Shown: positions 18,291 to 26,001 of the stretch, piece after piece | Position numbering within the stretch: position 1 is the first letter of the stretch | Layout of the letters: every line of letters starts with the position of its first letter | Assembly: GCA_030041225.1 (NCBI GenBank) | Contig: JASHOG010000054.1 | Span: forward strand, 1 to 37,539 | Length of the DNA stretch: 37,539 nucleotides | Reading direction: 5' to 3' | Source of the DNA: Vulcanimicrobiota bacterium | GTDB taxonomy: Bacteria; Vulcanimicrobiota; Vulcanimicrobiia; Vulcanimicrobiales; Vulcanimicrobiaceae | Program-made: the position numbers and the translations under genes | The notes under the pieces: model-generated | Database searches by the model: none | What the model saw: only the letters and a program-made list of their open reading frames with translations | What the model was told of the DNA's origin: nothing

Positions 18291-19422
18291 CGCTCTCGCT
18301 CGAACGAGAAACCACGTCGAGCAGTGCGTCGATCTCGTCGAACGTGTTGTAGCCGTGTGGAGAAACGCGTATGCCGTTCGCACGATAGGTCGTGACGATA
18401 CCATCGCGTTGCAACGTTTTTCCGAGCTCGATCGGGTCCTGGCCCGGCAGAGCAAACGTCACGATGCCGGAGGAGACGCCCTCGCCGCGTGCGCTCAGCA
18501 CACTCGCCCCGGCACGTTTGAGGCCCTCGGCGAGGTGATCGGTGAGAGCGAGCACGTGCGCGGCCACGGCGGCACGGTCGTACCGTTGAAGAAAATCTAC
18601 TGAGGTTGCCAGCGAGAGAACGCCGATGAGGTTCGGGGTGCCTCCTTCGAACTTCGCGGCGTCACGAACATACGGCTGATCGTAGTTCAAGAAATCCCAC
18701 ATGTTCTCGAGCGCGCGCCAACCTGGGAATGCGACGCTCAGGCGTTCGTGCAGTCTCGGCGCGACGTAGATGTACGCGCTGCCCTGCAGCGCGAGCATCC
18801 ACTTCTGGCCGCCGCCGTACAATGCGTCGACGTCCATCGCATGCACGTCCGTGGGGAACGCTCCGAGCCCTTGAATCGCGTCGACGCAGAGCAACGCACC
18901 GCGCTCGTGCGCGATGCTCGCCAGCGCCGCCAGATCGTGACGATAGCCGTCGGCGAACGAGACCCATGAGAGCGTCACGACCCGCGTCTGCGCCGTCATC
19001 GACCGTCGCAGCACGTCGGGTGTCATTCGCTCCCGAGCGGTCTCGATGAAGCGCACCTTCACGCCGCGCGAGCGCAGGGCAACCCACGGCACGGCGTTCG
19101 CGGGGAACTCATCGTCCGGCAGAATCACCTCGTCGCCGGGCTGAAGGTTCAATCCGAGCGCGAGAATGTTCGCCCCCTCACTCGTATTTCTTAGAAAGGC
19201 GATCTCCCGGCCACGGGCGCCGATGTAGTCGGCTAGCCGCTCGCGAAACTCCGGCAGCTTGAGCTCGTAGGGCCACGTGCCGATGACGGCACCCTCGCTC
19301 TGCGCGCGCAAGAACTGTGCGCACGCTTCCTGCGTGCAACGCGGAAGCACACCGGTCGCGGCATGATTCAAATACGCAACACGCTCGGCAACGGGAAACT
19401 CAGAACGAGGAAGAGGCGTCAT
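18265..19422 (-). CDS. Class V aminotransferase (cysteine desulfurase/isopenicillin-N-epimerase-like)
   Basis: A 385-residue PLP enzyme of fold type I. It starts with YLNHAATGVLP, has RNTSEGANILALGL for phosphate binding near 78-91, Asp 181 in LCVDAIQGLGAFP and the Schiff-base lysine 207 in GGGQKWML. The Q-K-W form and overall length match the isopenicillin-N-epimerase/selenocysteine-lyase-like branch. The cysteine loop needed for a true NifS/IscS desulfurase is not evident, so a lyase or transaminase role is more likely. It stands alone, converges on the toxin gene, and is followed upstream by phoU on the same strand only 11 bases away, so phoU could be transcribed into it. Confidence 0.9.
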   Translation of the reverse strand: MTPLPRSEFPVAERVAYLNHAATGVLPRCTQEACAQFLRAQSEGAVIGTWPYELKLPEFRERLADYIGARGREIAFLRNTSEGANILALGLNLQPGDEVILPDDEFPANAVPWVALRSRGVKVRFIETARERMTPDVLRRSMTAQTRVVTLSWVSFADGYRHDLAALASIAHERGALLCVDAIQGLGAFPTDVHAMDVDALYGGGQKWMLALQGSAYIYVAPRLHERLSVAFPGWRALENMWDFLNYDQPYVRDAAKFEGGTPNLIGVLSLATSVDFLQRYDRAAVAAHVLALTDHLAEGLKRAGASVLSARGEGVSSGIVTFALPGQDPIELGKTLQRDGIVTTYRANGIRVSPHGYNTFDEIDALLDVVSRSSESVIGRARYS

Positions 19423-19433
19423 CCGGCCGAGAG

Positions 19434-20069
19434 TCAGCCTAAACCTAACATATCTTTGGTGTGCCAGGCGATATTTCCGGCCCGATCGCCGGCGCGTTCG
19501 AGTGACGTCAAGATGAAGAGATAGCGTGTTGCCGCCGGTACGATCTCCGAGTCGGATTGCATCTCCTCCTGGAGGACGGTGATGCTGCGTTTGTACAGCC
19601 GATCGACCTCGCTGTCGCGGGCGATGACCGAGTTTGCCAGCTCCCCATCGCGTTCCGAATAGCTGCGCATCACGTCGAGGAGCATGCCGTGCACGACGCC
19701 GACGATGCGATCGATCTCGACGCGGTGCGGGCGCAAGGGCATGTCGGCAAGCTTGATCGCGTTCTTCGCGATTTCGACCGCGTAGTCGCCGATTCGCTCG
19801 AGGTCGGTTGCGATATTGAGCATCGCTGCGATCTCGCGCAGCTCACCCGCCACCGGCTGCTGCCGCCAGATCAACTCTATACAGTGTGACTCGATGCGCC
19901 GCCGCAGATCGTCGACGACGTCGTCGCCTGCAACGACGCGGGCGCCCGCACCGGCGTTACGGTTCTCCAGCGCCTCGGCAGCCACACGCATCGCATCGCC
20001 CACGAGCGCGCCGAGGCGTACGACGTCGAGCCGGGTCCCTTCCAACGCTTCGTGGTAGACTGTCCGCAT
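19434..20069 (-). CDS. phoU: Phosphate signalling protein PhoU
   Basis: A 211-residue all-helical protein with two PhoU repeats, each ending in the E/D-x-x-x-D/E-x-x-ERIGD type metal-binding motif (NIATDLERIGDYAVEIAKN and ILTSLERAGDRAGNIAWH). PhoU links the Pst phosphate transporter to the PhoR kinase. No pst or pho genes lie near it here. I place the start at ATG 20069, which gives the family's usual MRTVYHEALE opening; ATG 20087 is in frame six codons earlier. A perfect TATAAT lies six bases before ATG 20069, so the mRNA may be leaderless. Confidence 0.92.
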   Translation of the reverse strand: MRTVYHEALEGTRLDVVRLGALVGDAMRVAAEALENRNAGAGARVVAGDDVVDDLRRRIESHCIELIWRQQPVAGELREIAAMLNIATDLERIGDYAVEIAKNAIKLADMPLRPHRVEIDRIVGVVHGMLLDVMRSYSERDGELANSVIARDSEVDRLYKRSITVLQEEMQSDSEIVPAATRYLFILTSLERAGDRAGNIAWHTKDMLGLG

Positions 20070-20075
20070 GAACGC

Positions 20076-20081
20076 ATTATA
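20076..20081 (-). promoter_or_regulatory. Consensus -10 box positioned for a leaderless phoU transcript
   Basis: TATAAT on the minus strand, with six bases to ATG 20069; a transcription start seven bases after the hexamer would fall on the A of the ATG. No convincing -35 is seen at 17 bases, as is common at leaderless promoters in actinobacteria and Deinococcus. Confidence 0.35.
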
Positions 20082-20147
20082 CGCCATCGCGCCCGGCTCT
20101 GGTAGGCCCGCAAGGTGTGGCACACACTTAAAGAAAGCATAATCTGC

Positions 20148-20927
20148 ATGTACGATTATCTCTCCGTTGAGCACGACGAGCCGATTGCCGTCGTCGCGCT
20201 CGACCGGCCGCCGGTCAACGCGCTCAGCTTCGCTGTGCTCGATGAATTATCGCGCGCGATGCGGAGCCTCGATGAAGAGCGCTCTCTGCGCGCGGTCATC
20301 CTCACGGGTAAGGGCGAGAAGGCCTTTGCGGCGGGCGCCGACATCGCCGAGTTAGCGGTCCTCCAGACGGCAGTCGAGGCAAAAGTCGCAGCGAGAACGG
20401 GGCAGGCGTTGACGCGGCAGATCGAGCGAATGCGTCTTCCGGTGATCGCTGCCATCAATGGCTTCGCGCTCGGCGGTGGTTGCGAGCTCGCGATGGCGTG
20501 CGATATTCGAGTCGCGAGCCGGAGTGCGAAGCTTGGTCAGCCGGAGGTCAATCTCGGCATCATCCCCGGCTACGGAGGCTCGCAACGCACGCTTCGCCTG
20601 GCAGGGCGTGGGCAAGCAATGTACCTCTGCCTGAGTGGCGAGCTCATCGACGCGGAGGAAGCCCTACGCATCGGTCTTGTCGATCGCGTCGTTCCCCCGG
20701 GCGAGCTGATGGATGAAGCGCGCCGCATCGCCGGGCTCATCGCCTCAAAAGCGCCGCTCGCAGTCGGTGCGTGCAAGCGCGCGATTGATGCCGGTGCGCA
20801 CCTTTCTCTCGACGAGGCCCTCGACGTTGAAGCCGACGAGTTCGCGAAACTCATCGAGAGCGACGACTTCAAGGAAGGCACAAGCGCATTTCTCGAAAAG
20901 CGCGCTCCGCGCTTTACCGGGAAATGA
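20148..20927 (+). CDS. Enoyl-CoA hydratase/isomerase (crotonase family)
   Basis: A 259-residue crotonase-fold enzyme that hydrates trans-2-enoyl-CoA in beta-oxidation or related routes. The oxyanion-hole segments are KAFAAGADIAEL and NGFALGGGCELAMACD, and both catalytic glutamates are present, Glu 113 (GGGCELAM) and Glu 133 (QPEVNLGIIPGYGG). That argues for hydratase rather than isomerase-only activity. The ATG at 20148 gives the expected start MYDYLSVEHDEPIAVV; a GTG at 20115 adds eleven unconserved residues. Weak -10-like CATAAT sits at 20138. It ends five bases before the convergent thioredoxin-like gene and is near a thiolase, which fits fatty-acid or butyryl-type metabolism. Confidence 0.93.
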   Translation: MYDYLSVEHDEPIAVVALDRPPVNALSFAVLDELSRAMRSLDEERSLRAVILTGKGEKAFAAGADIAELAVLQTAVEAKVAARTGQALTRQIERMRLPVIAAINGFALGGGCELAMACDIRVASRSAKLGQPEVNLGIIPGYGGSQRTLRLAGRGQAMYLCLSGELIDAEEALRIGLVDRVVPPGELMDEARRIAGLIASKAPLAVGACKRAIDAGAHLSLDEALDVEADEFAKLIESDDFKEGTSAFLEKRAPRFTGK

Positions 20928-20932
20928 CGAGG

Positions 20933-21454
20933 CTAACGCAGCCCCGAACGCGTCAACTGCTTCTGCGCGTTCGCCATTGCGAGTGAGATCGCAGGATTGA
21001 ACCCTGCCCACGTCGCACGGATGCGCCCCTTCGGATCGATCGTCACGATCGTTGGGAAGCCTTCGATTTGAAAGAACCCCTGCGAGAGTCCCTGCGGATC
21101 GAGTGCGACGTCGCGTAGGTGGAGCTGCGCGGCAAACGTCGCCGCGACGTTCCGCGGCTCGCCCACGTCGATCGGTACCACCTCCACGTCAGGATGTGCC
21201 TGCGCGTAGGCCTCGACCATCGGTAGCTCCTCGCGGCACGGCTCGCACCACGATGCGTAAAAGTCGAGGAAGAGCAGCCGCCCGCGCGCGTCGGTGATGC
21301 GGAACGTGCCGCCGTCGAGGCGTTCGTACGATGCGTGCGGAGCAGGGTACGCGGACGCCGTCGCAAGCATTCGGGGCGCAAAGAAGATCTTCCACGCGAT
21401 CGCGAGGACGATCACGACGGCGAGCAGATCCCAGACTTTGTTGAGTAAGCGCAT
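20933..21454 (-). CDS. TlpA/ResA-like membrane-anchored thioredoxin
   Basis: A 173-residue protein with one N-terminal membrane anchor (about residues 8-26) and an extracytoplasmic thioredoxin domain. The active site is WCEPC with Cys 70 and Cys 73, and the cis-proline is Pro 134 in EGFPTIV. Such proteins reduce disulfides of apocytochromes c or other exported substrates. No cytochrome maturation genes are near. Its ATG (21454) lies 12 bases downstream of the thiolase stop on the same strand, so co-transcription with the thiolase is likely, although the functions look unrelated. Confidence 0.9.
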   Translation of the reverse strand: MRLLNKVWDLLAVVIVLAIAWKIFFAPRMLATASAYPAPHASYERLDGGTFRITDARGRLLFLDFYASWCEPCREELPMVEAYAQAHPDVEVVPIDVGEPRNVAATFAAQLHLRDVALDPQGLSQGFFQIEGFPTIVTIDPKGRIRATWAGFNPAISLAMANAQKQLTRSGLR

Positions 21455-21466
21455 CGCTATCGAGAC

Positions 21467-22666
21467 CTACACCGCGAAGATCGCGGCGATGCCTTGGCCT
21501 CCTCCAATGCAAGCAGAGGCAACCCCGTAGCCTCCGCCGCGCCGGCGCAACTCGTGCAGAACCGTCAGTGCGAGCCGTGCGCCGGAAGCACCCAGCGGGT
21601 GGCCCAACGCGATCGCCCCGCCGTGTGGGTTGAAGCGTTCCGCTGTCGTGTCGCACGCGAGGTCGCGCGAACACGCGAGCACTTGCGCAGCAAAGGCTTC
21701 GTTGATCTCAGTGACTGCAAGATCCCTCATCGCGATACCCGCCCGCGTAAGTGCCCGTGGGATCGCCCGCGCGGGACCAAGCCCCATGACATCGGGGTCA
21801 ACACCGACGACGCAGGCGTCGACGAATCGTCCGACCCACGCGATGCCGTCCTTGCGCGCCTGCCCGGCCGTCGTGAGCACGAGCGCCGCGGCGCCGTCGG
21901 TAATCCCACTCGCGTTCCCCGCCGTTACGACGCCGTCGCCTTTGAAGCGAGGCGAGAGCGCCGCGAGCCGTTCCATCGTAAGCGCGGCGCGTGGACCCTC
22001 ATCGCGATCGACGACCGCCTCGCCTCCCTTCGGCGCAGGCGCCTTCACCGCGACGATCTCCTCAGCGAAGAATCCCGAGTTTTGCGCGGCAATCGCGCGC
22101 TCCTGACTGCGCAGCGCAAACGCGTCGCATGCGTCGCGCGTCAGACCGTAGCGGAGCGCGAGGTTCTCCGCAGTGATCGCCATCGGCATGCCGTTGTACG
22201 AATCCGTGAGCGCCTCCCAAAGAGAGTCTTCGAAGCGCACGTCTTCACCGAAGCGAAATCCTTTGCGCGCGCCGCGCACAACGTGCGGCGCCTGGCTCAT
22301 CGACTCGGTACCACCCGCAAGCGCGTAGGTCGCATACCCTTGTCTGAGCGACTGCGCGGCGGAAAGGACGGCTTGCAGGCCGGAACCGCAGAGCCGATTG
22401 ACGATGAGCGCCGGCGTCTCGGTCGGCAGACCGGCGCCCAGCGCGATGTGTCTCGCCAGATAGATCGCATCGGCACTCGACTGAACGACGTTTCCGAACA
22501 CGACGTCATCGATGCACTCCTTCGCGACACCGGAGCGCGCGATGGCTGCCTCGGCCGCGTAGAGCCCGAGATCCGTCGCACTCAAACCCGAGAGAGCGCC
22601 GCCGAAGTTACCGAAGGGCGTGCGTGCTCCTCCGAGAACGACGACGTCGGTGTCGGAAACTTCCAC
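21467..22666 (-). CDS. Acetyl-CoA acetyltransferase (thiolase)
   Basis: A 399-residue thiolase that condenses or cleaves acyl-CoA with acetyl-CoA. The nucleophile is Cys 93 in NRLCGSGLQAV, the histidine is His 356 in GHPLGASGAR and the second cysteine is Cys 386 in SACIGGGQG. The N-terminus DVVVLGGARTPFGNFGG and the length match biosynthetic thiolases (AtoB/PhaA type) better than the longer FadA/trifunctional types. The start is GTG 22666; no ATG is available near it. With the nearby enoyl-CoA hydratase it suggests acyl-CoA metabolism. It is divergent from the CRP-type regulator gene 77 bases away. Confidence 0.95.
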   Translation of the reverse strand: MEVSDTDVVVLGGARTPFGNFGGALSGLSATDLGLYAAEAAIARSGVAKECIDDVVFGNVVQSSADAIYLARHIALGAGLPTETPALIVNRLCGSGLQAVLSAAQSLRQGYATYALAGGTESMSQAPHVVRGARKGFRFGEDVRFEDSLWEALTDSYNGMPMAITAENLALRYGLTRDACDAFALRSQERAIAAQNSGFFAEEIVAVKAPAPKGGEAVVDRDEGPRAALTMERLAALSPRFKGDGVVTAGNASGITDGAAALVLTTAGQARKDGIAWVGRFVDACVVGVDPDVMGLGPARAIPRALTRAGIAMRDLAVTEINEAFAAQVLACSRDLACDTTAERFNPHGGAIALGHPLGASGARLALTVLHELRRRGGGYGVASACIGGGQGIAAIFAV

Positions 22667-22743
22667 CTAAGGAACATTCAGTGCCCTCGCTCCGCCTTCC
22701 GGCAGGCGCCTCCGGCGTTTCTCCCTAAGAGTCGCTCGCGAAT

Positions 22744-23691
22744 ATGCCATTCTCACGTCCCGCCGCCATCACGCTCGATGCCCGGTCGCTCTCAGCTGCG
22801 ACACGGACCGACCAGATTGTCGAGGGTTTCGACAAGCTCCAGCTCGGCGGCATCATGGAGATCGTCGAGGAGACCGATCCGCGTGCGCTGCGCAACGAAA
22901 TGATGCAGCTCCGGTCCGGGCGCTTCTCGTGGGATGCACGGAATTTCGGGGGCAATCGTTGGACGGTGCGTCTCGAGCGCATCGACGAGAACGCCGACAT
23001 GGAGACGTTTCTCCAGCATGTGCCGCCGTTCTCGACCGCCAAGGCAACGACCATCGCGGACCTCGCCGCCCAAGCGGCAGAGCGATCCTACGAGGCGAGC
23101 GACACGATCTTTGACGAAGGCGAGGTCTGGCCGTACCTCGGCATCGTGCGCAGCGGCAAGGTTATCTATACACTACTCTCGCCCGACGGCAAGACGCACA
23201 CGATCGGGGAACGGCTCGCGCACGACACGATGAACGAGAGCGGTACCTTCGACGGTGGCGGAGCCACGACGCGGGCCGAAGCACTGACTGCGGTAACGCT
23301 CATCACGATCCCGAGTGAGGCGATCGTCCATGCATGCCGCAACGACGCAGAGCTTGCGCTCGGCTTTCTCGTGACGGCGTCCCAGGCACGCCGTCGCTCG
23401 ATCGACACGATTGCCGACCTTGCGTTCGCGCACGTGCTCCAGCGCGTTGCGAAGTTCTTACTCGGTTACGCGCGCGCCTCCGTTGGGATGACGCGAGGAC
23501 TTCCCGGCGTCGAGCACCTCTCGCAAGCGCAGATTGCCGCGGCGGCGGGTACTGTGCGCGACATGGCAGCACGTGCATTGTTGCGCCTGAAAAACGCCGG
23601 AGCCGTGGAGCTCGATCGCGGTCGTGTGAAGGCGATCAACCGCGCGAGGCTCGAGGCCTTCGCGCACAACGTTCAAGCCCCGCCGGTCTAG
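22744..23691 (+). CDS. Fusion regulator: DUF2249 domain plus CRP/FNR-type sensor and HTH
   Basis: A 315-residue transcription factor of unusual build. Residues about 9-80 match DUF2249 (LDARSL, then a helix, GGIMEIVEETDPRALRNEMM, and W-T-V-R-L-E-R at the end), a domain usually linked with hemerythrin or nitric-oxide and nitrite metabolism proteins. Residues about 93-200 form a cyclic-nucleotide-binding fold of the CRP/FNR kind (IFDEGEVWPYLGIVRSGKVIY). A dimerisation helix follows, and a winged helix at about 259-295 (LSQAQIAAAAGTVRDMAARALLRLKNAG). There is only one cysteine (about 198), so an FNR-type iron-sulfur cluster is excluded; a DNR-like haem/NO or other small-molecule sensor is possible. 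It is divergent from the thiolase gene and overlaps the PaiB-like gene by 4 bases at its 3' end. Confidence 0.85.
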   Translation: MPFSRPAAITLDARSLSAATRTDQIVEGFDKLQLGGIMEIVEETDPRALRNEMMQLRSGRFSWDARNFGGNRWTVRLERIDENADMETFLQHVPPFSTAKATTIADLAAQAAERSYEASDTIFDEGEVWPYLGIVRSGKVIYTLLSPDGKTHTIGERLAHDTMNESGTFDGGGATTRAEALTAVTLITIPSEAIVHACRNDAELALGFLVTASQARRRSIDTIADLAFAHVLQRVAKFLLGYARASVGMTRGLPGVEHLSQAQIAAAAGTVRDMAARALLRLKNAGAVELDRGRVKAINRARLEAFAHNVQAPPV

Positions 23692-24293
23692 CTCCGTTCT
23701 TCGATCTCGTTAGCGAGAGAGTGCAGGCCCAGCTGTCGTAGTCCCGCAACCACGCCCTTGCGGTCAGCCGGCGTGCGGTTCTGTGAGAGCTTGTACTTGC
23801 CGTAGAGCCGTTGCACCCTGATCTCGAACGGCACGATTGCCCGGAGCATCGTGCGGACTCGCTCCTCCGGCATCTCGTCCAAACTCCACGCTTTCGGAAA
23901 GCTCGCCTCGTTGATCTCGCTCAACCGCGCGACGGCGTTACGCGCGTCGGCTTCGCCACGCAGAATTCTGGCGGATCCTAGCGCGTGAACGGCCATATAG
24001 TCCCAGGTCGGAACGTTCGCGCGGCTCTCGTACCAGTCCGGCGAGATGTATGCGTGCGGACCGTTGAAGACGACGAGCGACTCCTGTCCTTCGAGTTCGC
24101 GCCACTGCGGATTCGCGCGTGCCATATGCGCGAGGAGCATCAGGTCGTCACCGCGGCGCTCGACCATGAACGGAAGATGCGACGCAAAGAGTCCGCCCTC
24201 GACGGTGGAGACGAGGGCGGCAAAAGAGTGCGCTTTCATGAAAGCCGTCAGCTCGTCACGGTCGTCGACGTGAAAGTCGTTCGGAATCCACAT
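23688..24293 (-). CDS. FMN-binding PaiB-like protein
   Basis: A 201-residue split-barrel flavin-binding protein of the PaiB family, annotated as a negative regulator of sporulation and protease genes in Bacillus. The diagnostic motifs are NGPHAYISPDWY (about 77-88), VPTWDYMAVHALGSA, and KYKLSQNR near residue 168. The flavin-fold motifs suggest an oxidoreductase-like core; regulatory function in other phyla is mostly assumed. It converges on the DUF2249-CRP gene with a 4-base overlap. The ATG at 24293 has no evident Shine-Dalgarno; it lies 60 bases after the previous gene of the long minus-strand operon and could be its last member. Confidence 0.9.
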   Translation of the reverse strand: MWIPNDFHVDDRDELTAFMKAHSFAALVSTVEGGLFASHLPFMVERRGDDLMLLAHMARANPQWRELEGQESLVVFNGPHAYISPDWYESRANVPTWDYMAVHALGSARILRGEADARNAVARLSEINEASFPKAWSLDEMPEERVRTMLRAIVPFEIRVQRLYGKYKLSQNRTPADRKGVVAGLRQLGLHSLANEIEERS

Positions 24294-24353
24294 ACCGGTT
24301 CGAACGTTGCGCCTTGCGCACGACGCTCGCGATGATGACGTAAGCCGCCGGAT

Positions 24354-24920
24354 CTAGCTCTCGACGGTCTCGAGCGGCGCGGTATCCGCCTGCACCGGTT
24401 GCACGTCGTTGTCGAAGGCGGCGCGCCTGCTCTTCGCCGCTGCGTCGGCGAGTTGCGTGGCTGCGGCCGTCCCCGTCGTCGTCTGCGCTGTGAGCGTATC
24501 GCGCCCTTTGCGCACCGCGCCAAGCGCGCCCGAGAGCCGCGCTTCCATCTCTGCAAGCACCGACCCGGCGTAGTGATCGGCGCCTTCCCGGACCTTTTGC
24601 GCGCGCTGCTCCGCGTCGCGAAGAATCGCGTCGGCCGTCCGGCGTGCGCGCTGCACGAGCTCGTGTTGATCGAGCAGCTCCTCGTGCTTCGTTGCGGCGT
24701 CGTCAACGAGCGCTTGCGCCTTCTCCTGCGCGGCGCGCAGCATACGCTCGTGATCCTTCGTGATGATCTTCGCGCGCCCCACTTCCTCGGGAAGCGTCGC
24801 GCGAATTTTCTCCACAAACTCGCTCAATCGTTCCTCTGAAAGAATCCGATACCCCGCGGGGAGCCACGTGCCCTCGCGCACGTACGCCTCCAACTTGTCC
24901 AAGACGCGATAGACCGACAT
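24354..24920 (-). CDS. Coiled-coil protein, SepIVA/DivIVA-like ('ATP synthase subunit B-like' family)
   Basis: A 188-residue charged protein, nearly all helix. An N-terminal LDKLEAYVREG segment and a short loop (about 18-25) are followed by a long coiled coil at about 30-150, then an Ala/Thr-rich low-complexity tail. It matches the actinobacterial-type family often labelled ATPase or F0 subunit B-like, which includes the mycobacterial division protein SepIVA; a scaffold role in envelope growth or division is inferred from that likeness. The start ATG 24920 has GGAGG eight bases upstream. It follows coaD by 14 bases; a coaD neighbour of this type is what I recall from other GC-rich genomes. 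Confidence 0.7.
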   Translation of the reverse strand: MSVYRVLDKLEAYVREGTWLPAGYRILSEERLSEFVEKIRATLPEEVGRAKIITKDHERMLRAAQEKAQALVDDAATKHEELLDQHELVQRARRTADAILRDAEQRAQKVREGADHYAGSVLAEMEARLSGALGAVRKGRDTLTAQTTTGTAAATQLADAAAKSRRAAFDNDVQPVQADTAPLETVES

Positions 24921-24934
24921 TGAATGAACCTCCG

Positions 24935-25456
24935 TTATGTCGAGCGGTGTGCACCGGCACGCTTTGCGCTCATGATGCGCAGAGCCGGTTCCGGGACGAG
25001 CGCGGCAACGTCGCCGCCGAGAAAGAACACTTCTTTGACGATGCTGGAACTCACGAATGAATATTTCTGATCGGACATCAGGAACAAGGTGTCGACGCCG
25101 GAGAGCGAGCGATTCATCAGGGCCGTCGACATCTCGCTCTCGAAGTCGGAAACGGCCCGCAGGCCCTTCACGATGACGTCGGCCTCGATATCCTTGACAT
25201 AGTCTGCGAGGAGACCGCGAAAATGCGTGACGCTGACGGTAGGGAGATGCGCGGTGCAGCTCTTCAACATCGACTCACGTTCGTCCAGCGAAAACATCGG
25301 GCTGCGTTTCTGCGGATTGACGACGACGGCAACGGTCACGCGTGCGAAACACTTCGCCGCGCGCTCGATGACGTCGAGATGCCCGTTCGTCGGGGGATCG
25401 AACGAGCCCGGGAGGATCGCGTGCGTCGCAATCGTGGCGCGACCGTTACGCTTCAC
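24935..25456 (-). CDS. coaD: Phosphopantetheine adenylyltransferase CoaD
   Basis: Fourth step of coenzyme A synthesis: transfer of AMP from ATP to 4'-phosphopantetheine. In this 173-residue protein the nucleotidyltransferase motif is GSFDPPTNGHLDVI with the TxGH box, and the second motif is SFVSSSIVKEV, the family's ISSTxxR-like site near the C-terminus. The KGLRAVSDFESE segment with the conserved arginine is present. The start is GTG 25456, overlapping the rsmD stop as GTGA; the first ten residues precede the usual family start. The rsmD-coaD pairing is common in bacteria. Confidence 0.96.
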   Translation of the reverse strand: MKRNGRATIATHAILPGSFDPPTNGHLDVIERAAKCFARVTVAVVVNPQKRSPMFSLDERESMLKSCTAHLPTVSVTHFRGLLADYVKDIEADVIVKGLRAVSDFESEMSTALMNRSLSGVDTLFLMSDQKYSFVSSSIVKEVFFLGGDVAALVPEPALRIMSAKRAGAHRST

Positions 25457-26001
25457 GAGGCGTCCCGAGCGAAGAAGGCCAACGCGACATCGCCGTAGAC
25501 TTCCTCGCGCGTCGAGCGATACCCCGGTATTGCCGGAAGAATTCGGCGTGCTGCGTGCTCGTACACGACGACCGCGTCAGGCGCGAGCAGCGCTCGCTCC
25601 CGCAACAAGGCGAAGAGCTGCAACGGCACGTCTCCGGCATACGGCGGGTCGAGATAGACGATATCGAACGGCCCTTCCAAGCGATAGAGCGCGCGATCGG
25701 CCGGCGCCGCGACGACATTCACGATGTCCGCGACCTCGAGCTGCTCGACGGCCTCCTCGATCGCGCGCGCGATCGTTCGATCCGCCTCCACCGCGACCAC
25801 GCGCGCCGCTCCGCGCGACGCCGCCTCGATTCCAATCGCACCGGTCCCTGCGAACAGGTCGAGCACGCGCGCGCCCTCGACCTGGTGCATGAGTATCGAG
25901 AAGAGCGCCTCCTTGACGCGACCGGGAGTCGGCCGAACGGCGCTCGACTTCGGCGAGCGCAGCTTTCGGCTACCAAGCTGACCTCCCGTGATTTTCGGCA
26001 T
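25453..26001 (-). CDS. rsmD: 16S rRNA (guanine(966)-N2)-methyltransferase RsmD
   Basis: A 182-residue Rossmann-fold methyltransferase that uses S-adenosylmethionine to methylate G966 of 16S rRNA on the 30S particle. It opens with ITGGQLGSRKLRSP and has the RPTPGRVKEALFSIL segment of the family, the SAM-binding DLFAGTGAIGIEA (48-60) and the catalytic DPPY at 118-121. The ATG at 26001 overlaps the upstream HAD stop as TGATG. A longer in-frame extension to 26178 is only the HAD gene read in another frame. Confidence 0.96.
   Translation of the reverse strand: MPKITGGQLGSRKLRSPKSSAVRPTPGRVKEALFSILMHQVEGARVLDLFAGTGAIGIEAASRGAARVVAVEADRTIARAIEEAVEQLEVADIVNVVAAPADRALYRLEGPFDIVYLDPPYAGDVPLQLFALLRERALLAPDAVVVYEHAARRILPAIPGYRSTREEVYGDVALAFFARDAS

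Noticed and set aside
21494-22903. A 469-codon open frame opposite the thiolase gene and running into the regulator gene
   Set aside because: Thiolase motifs on the other strand are unambiguous; this frame is arginine-rich with no domain signal.
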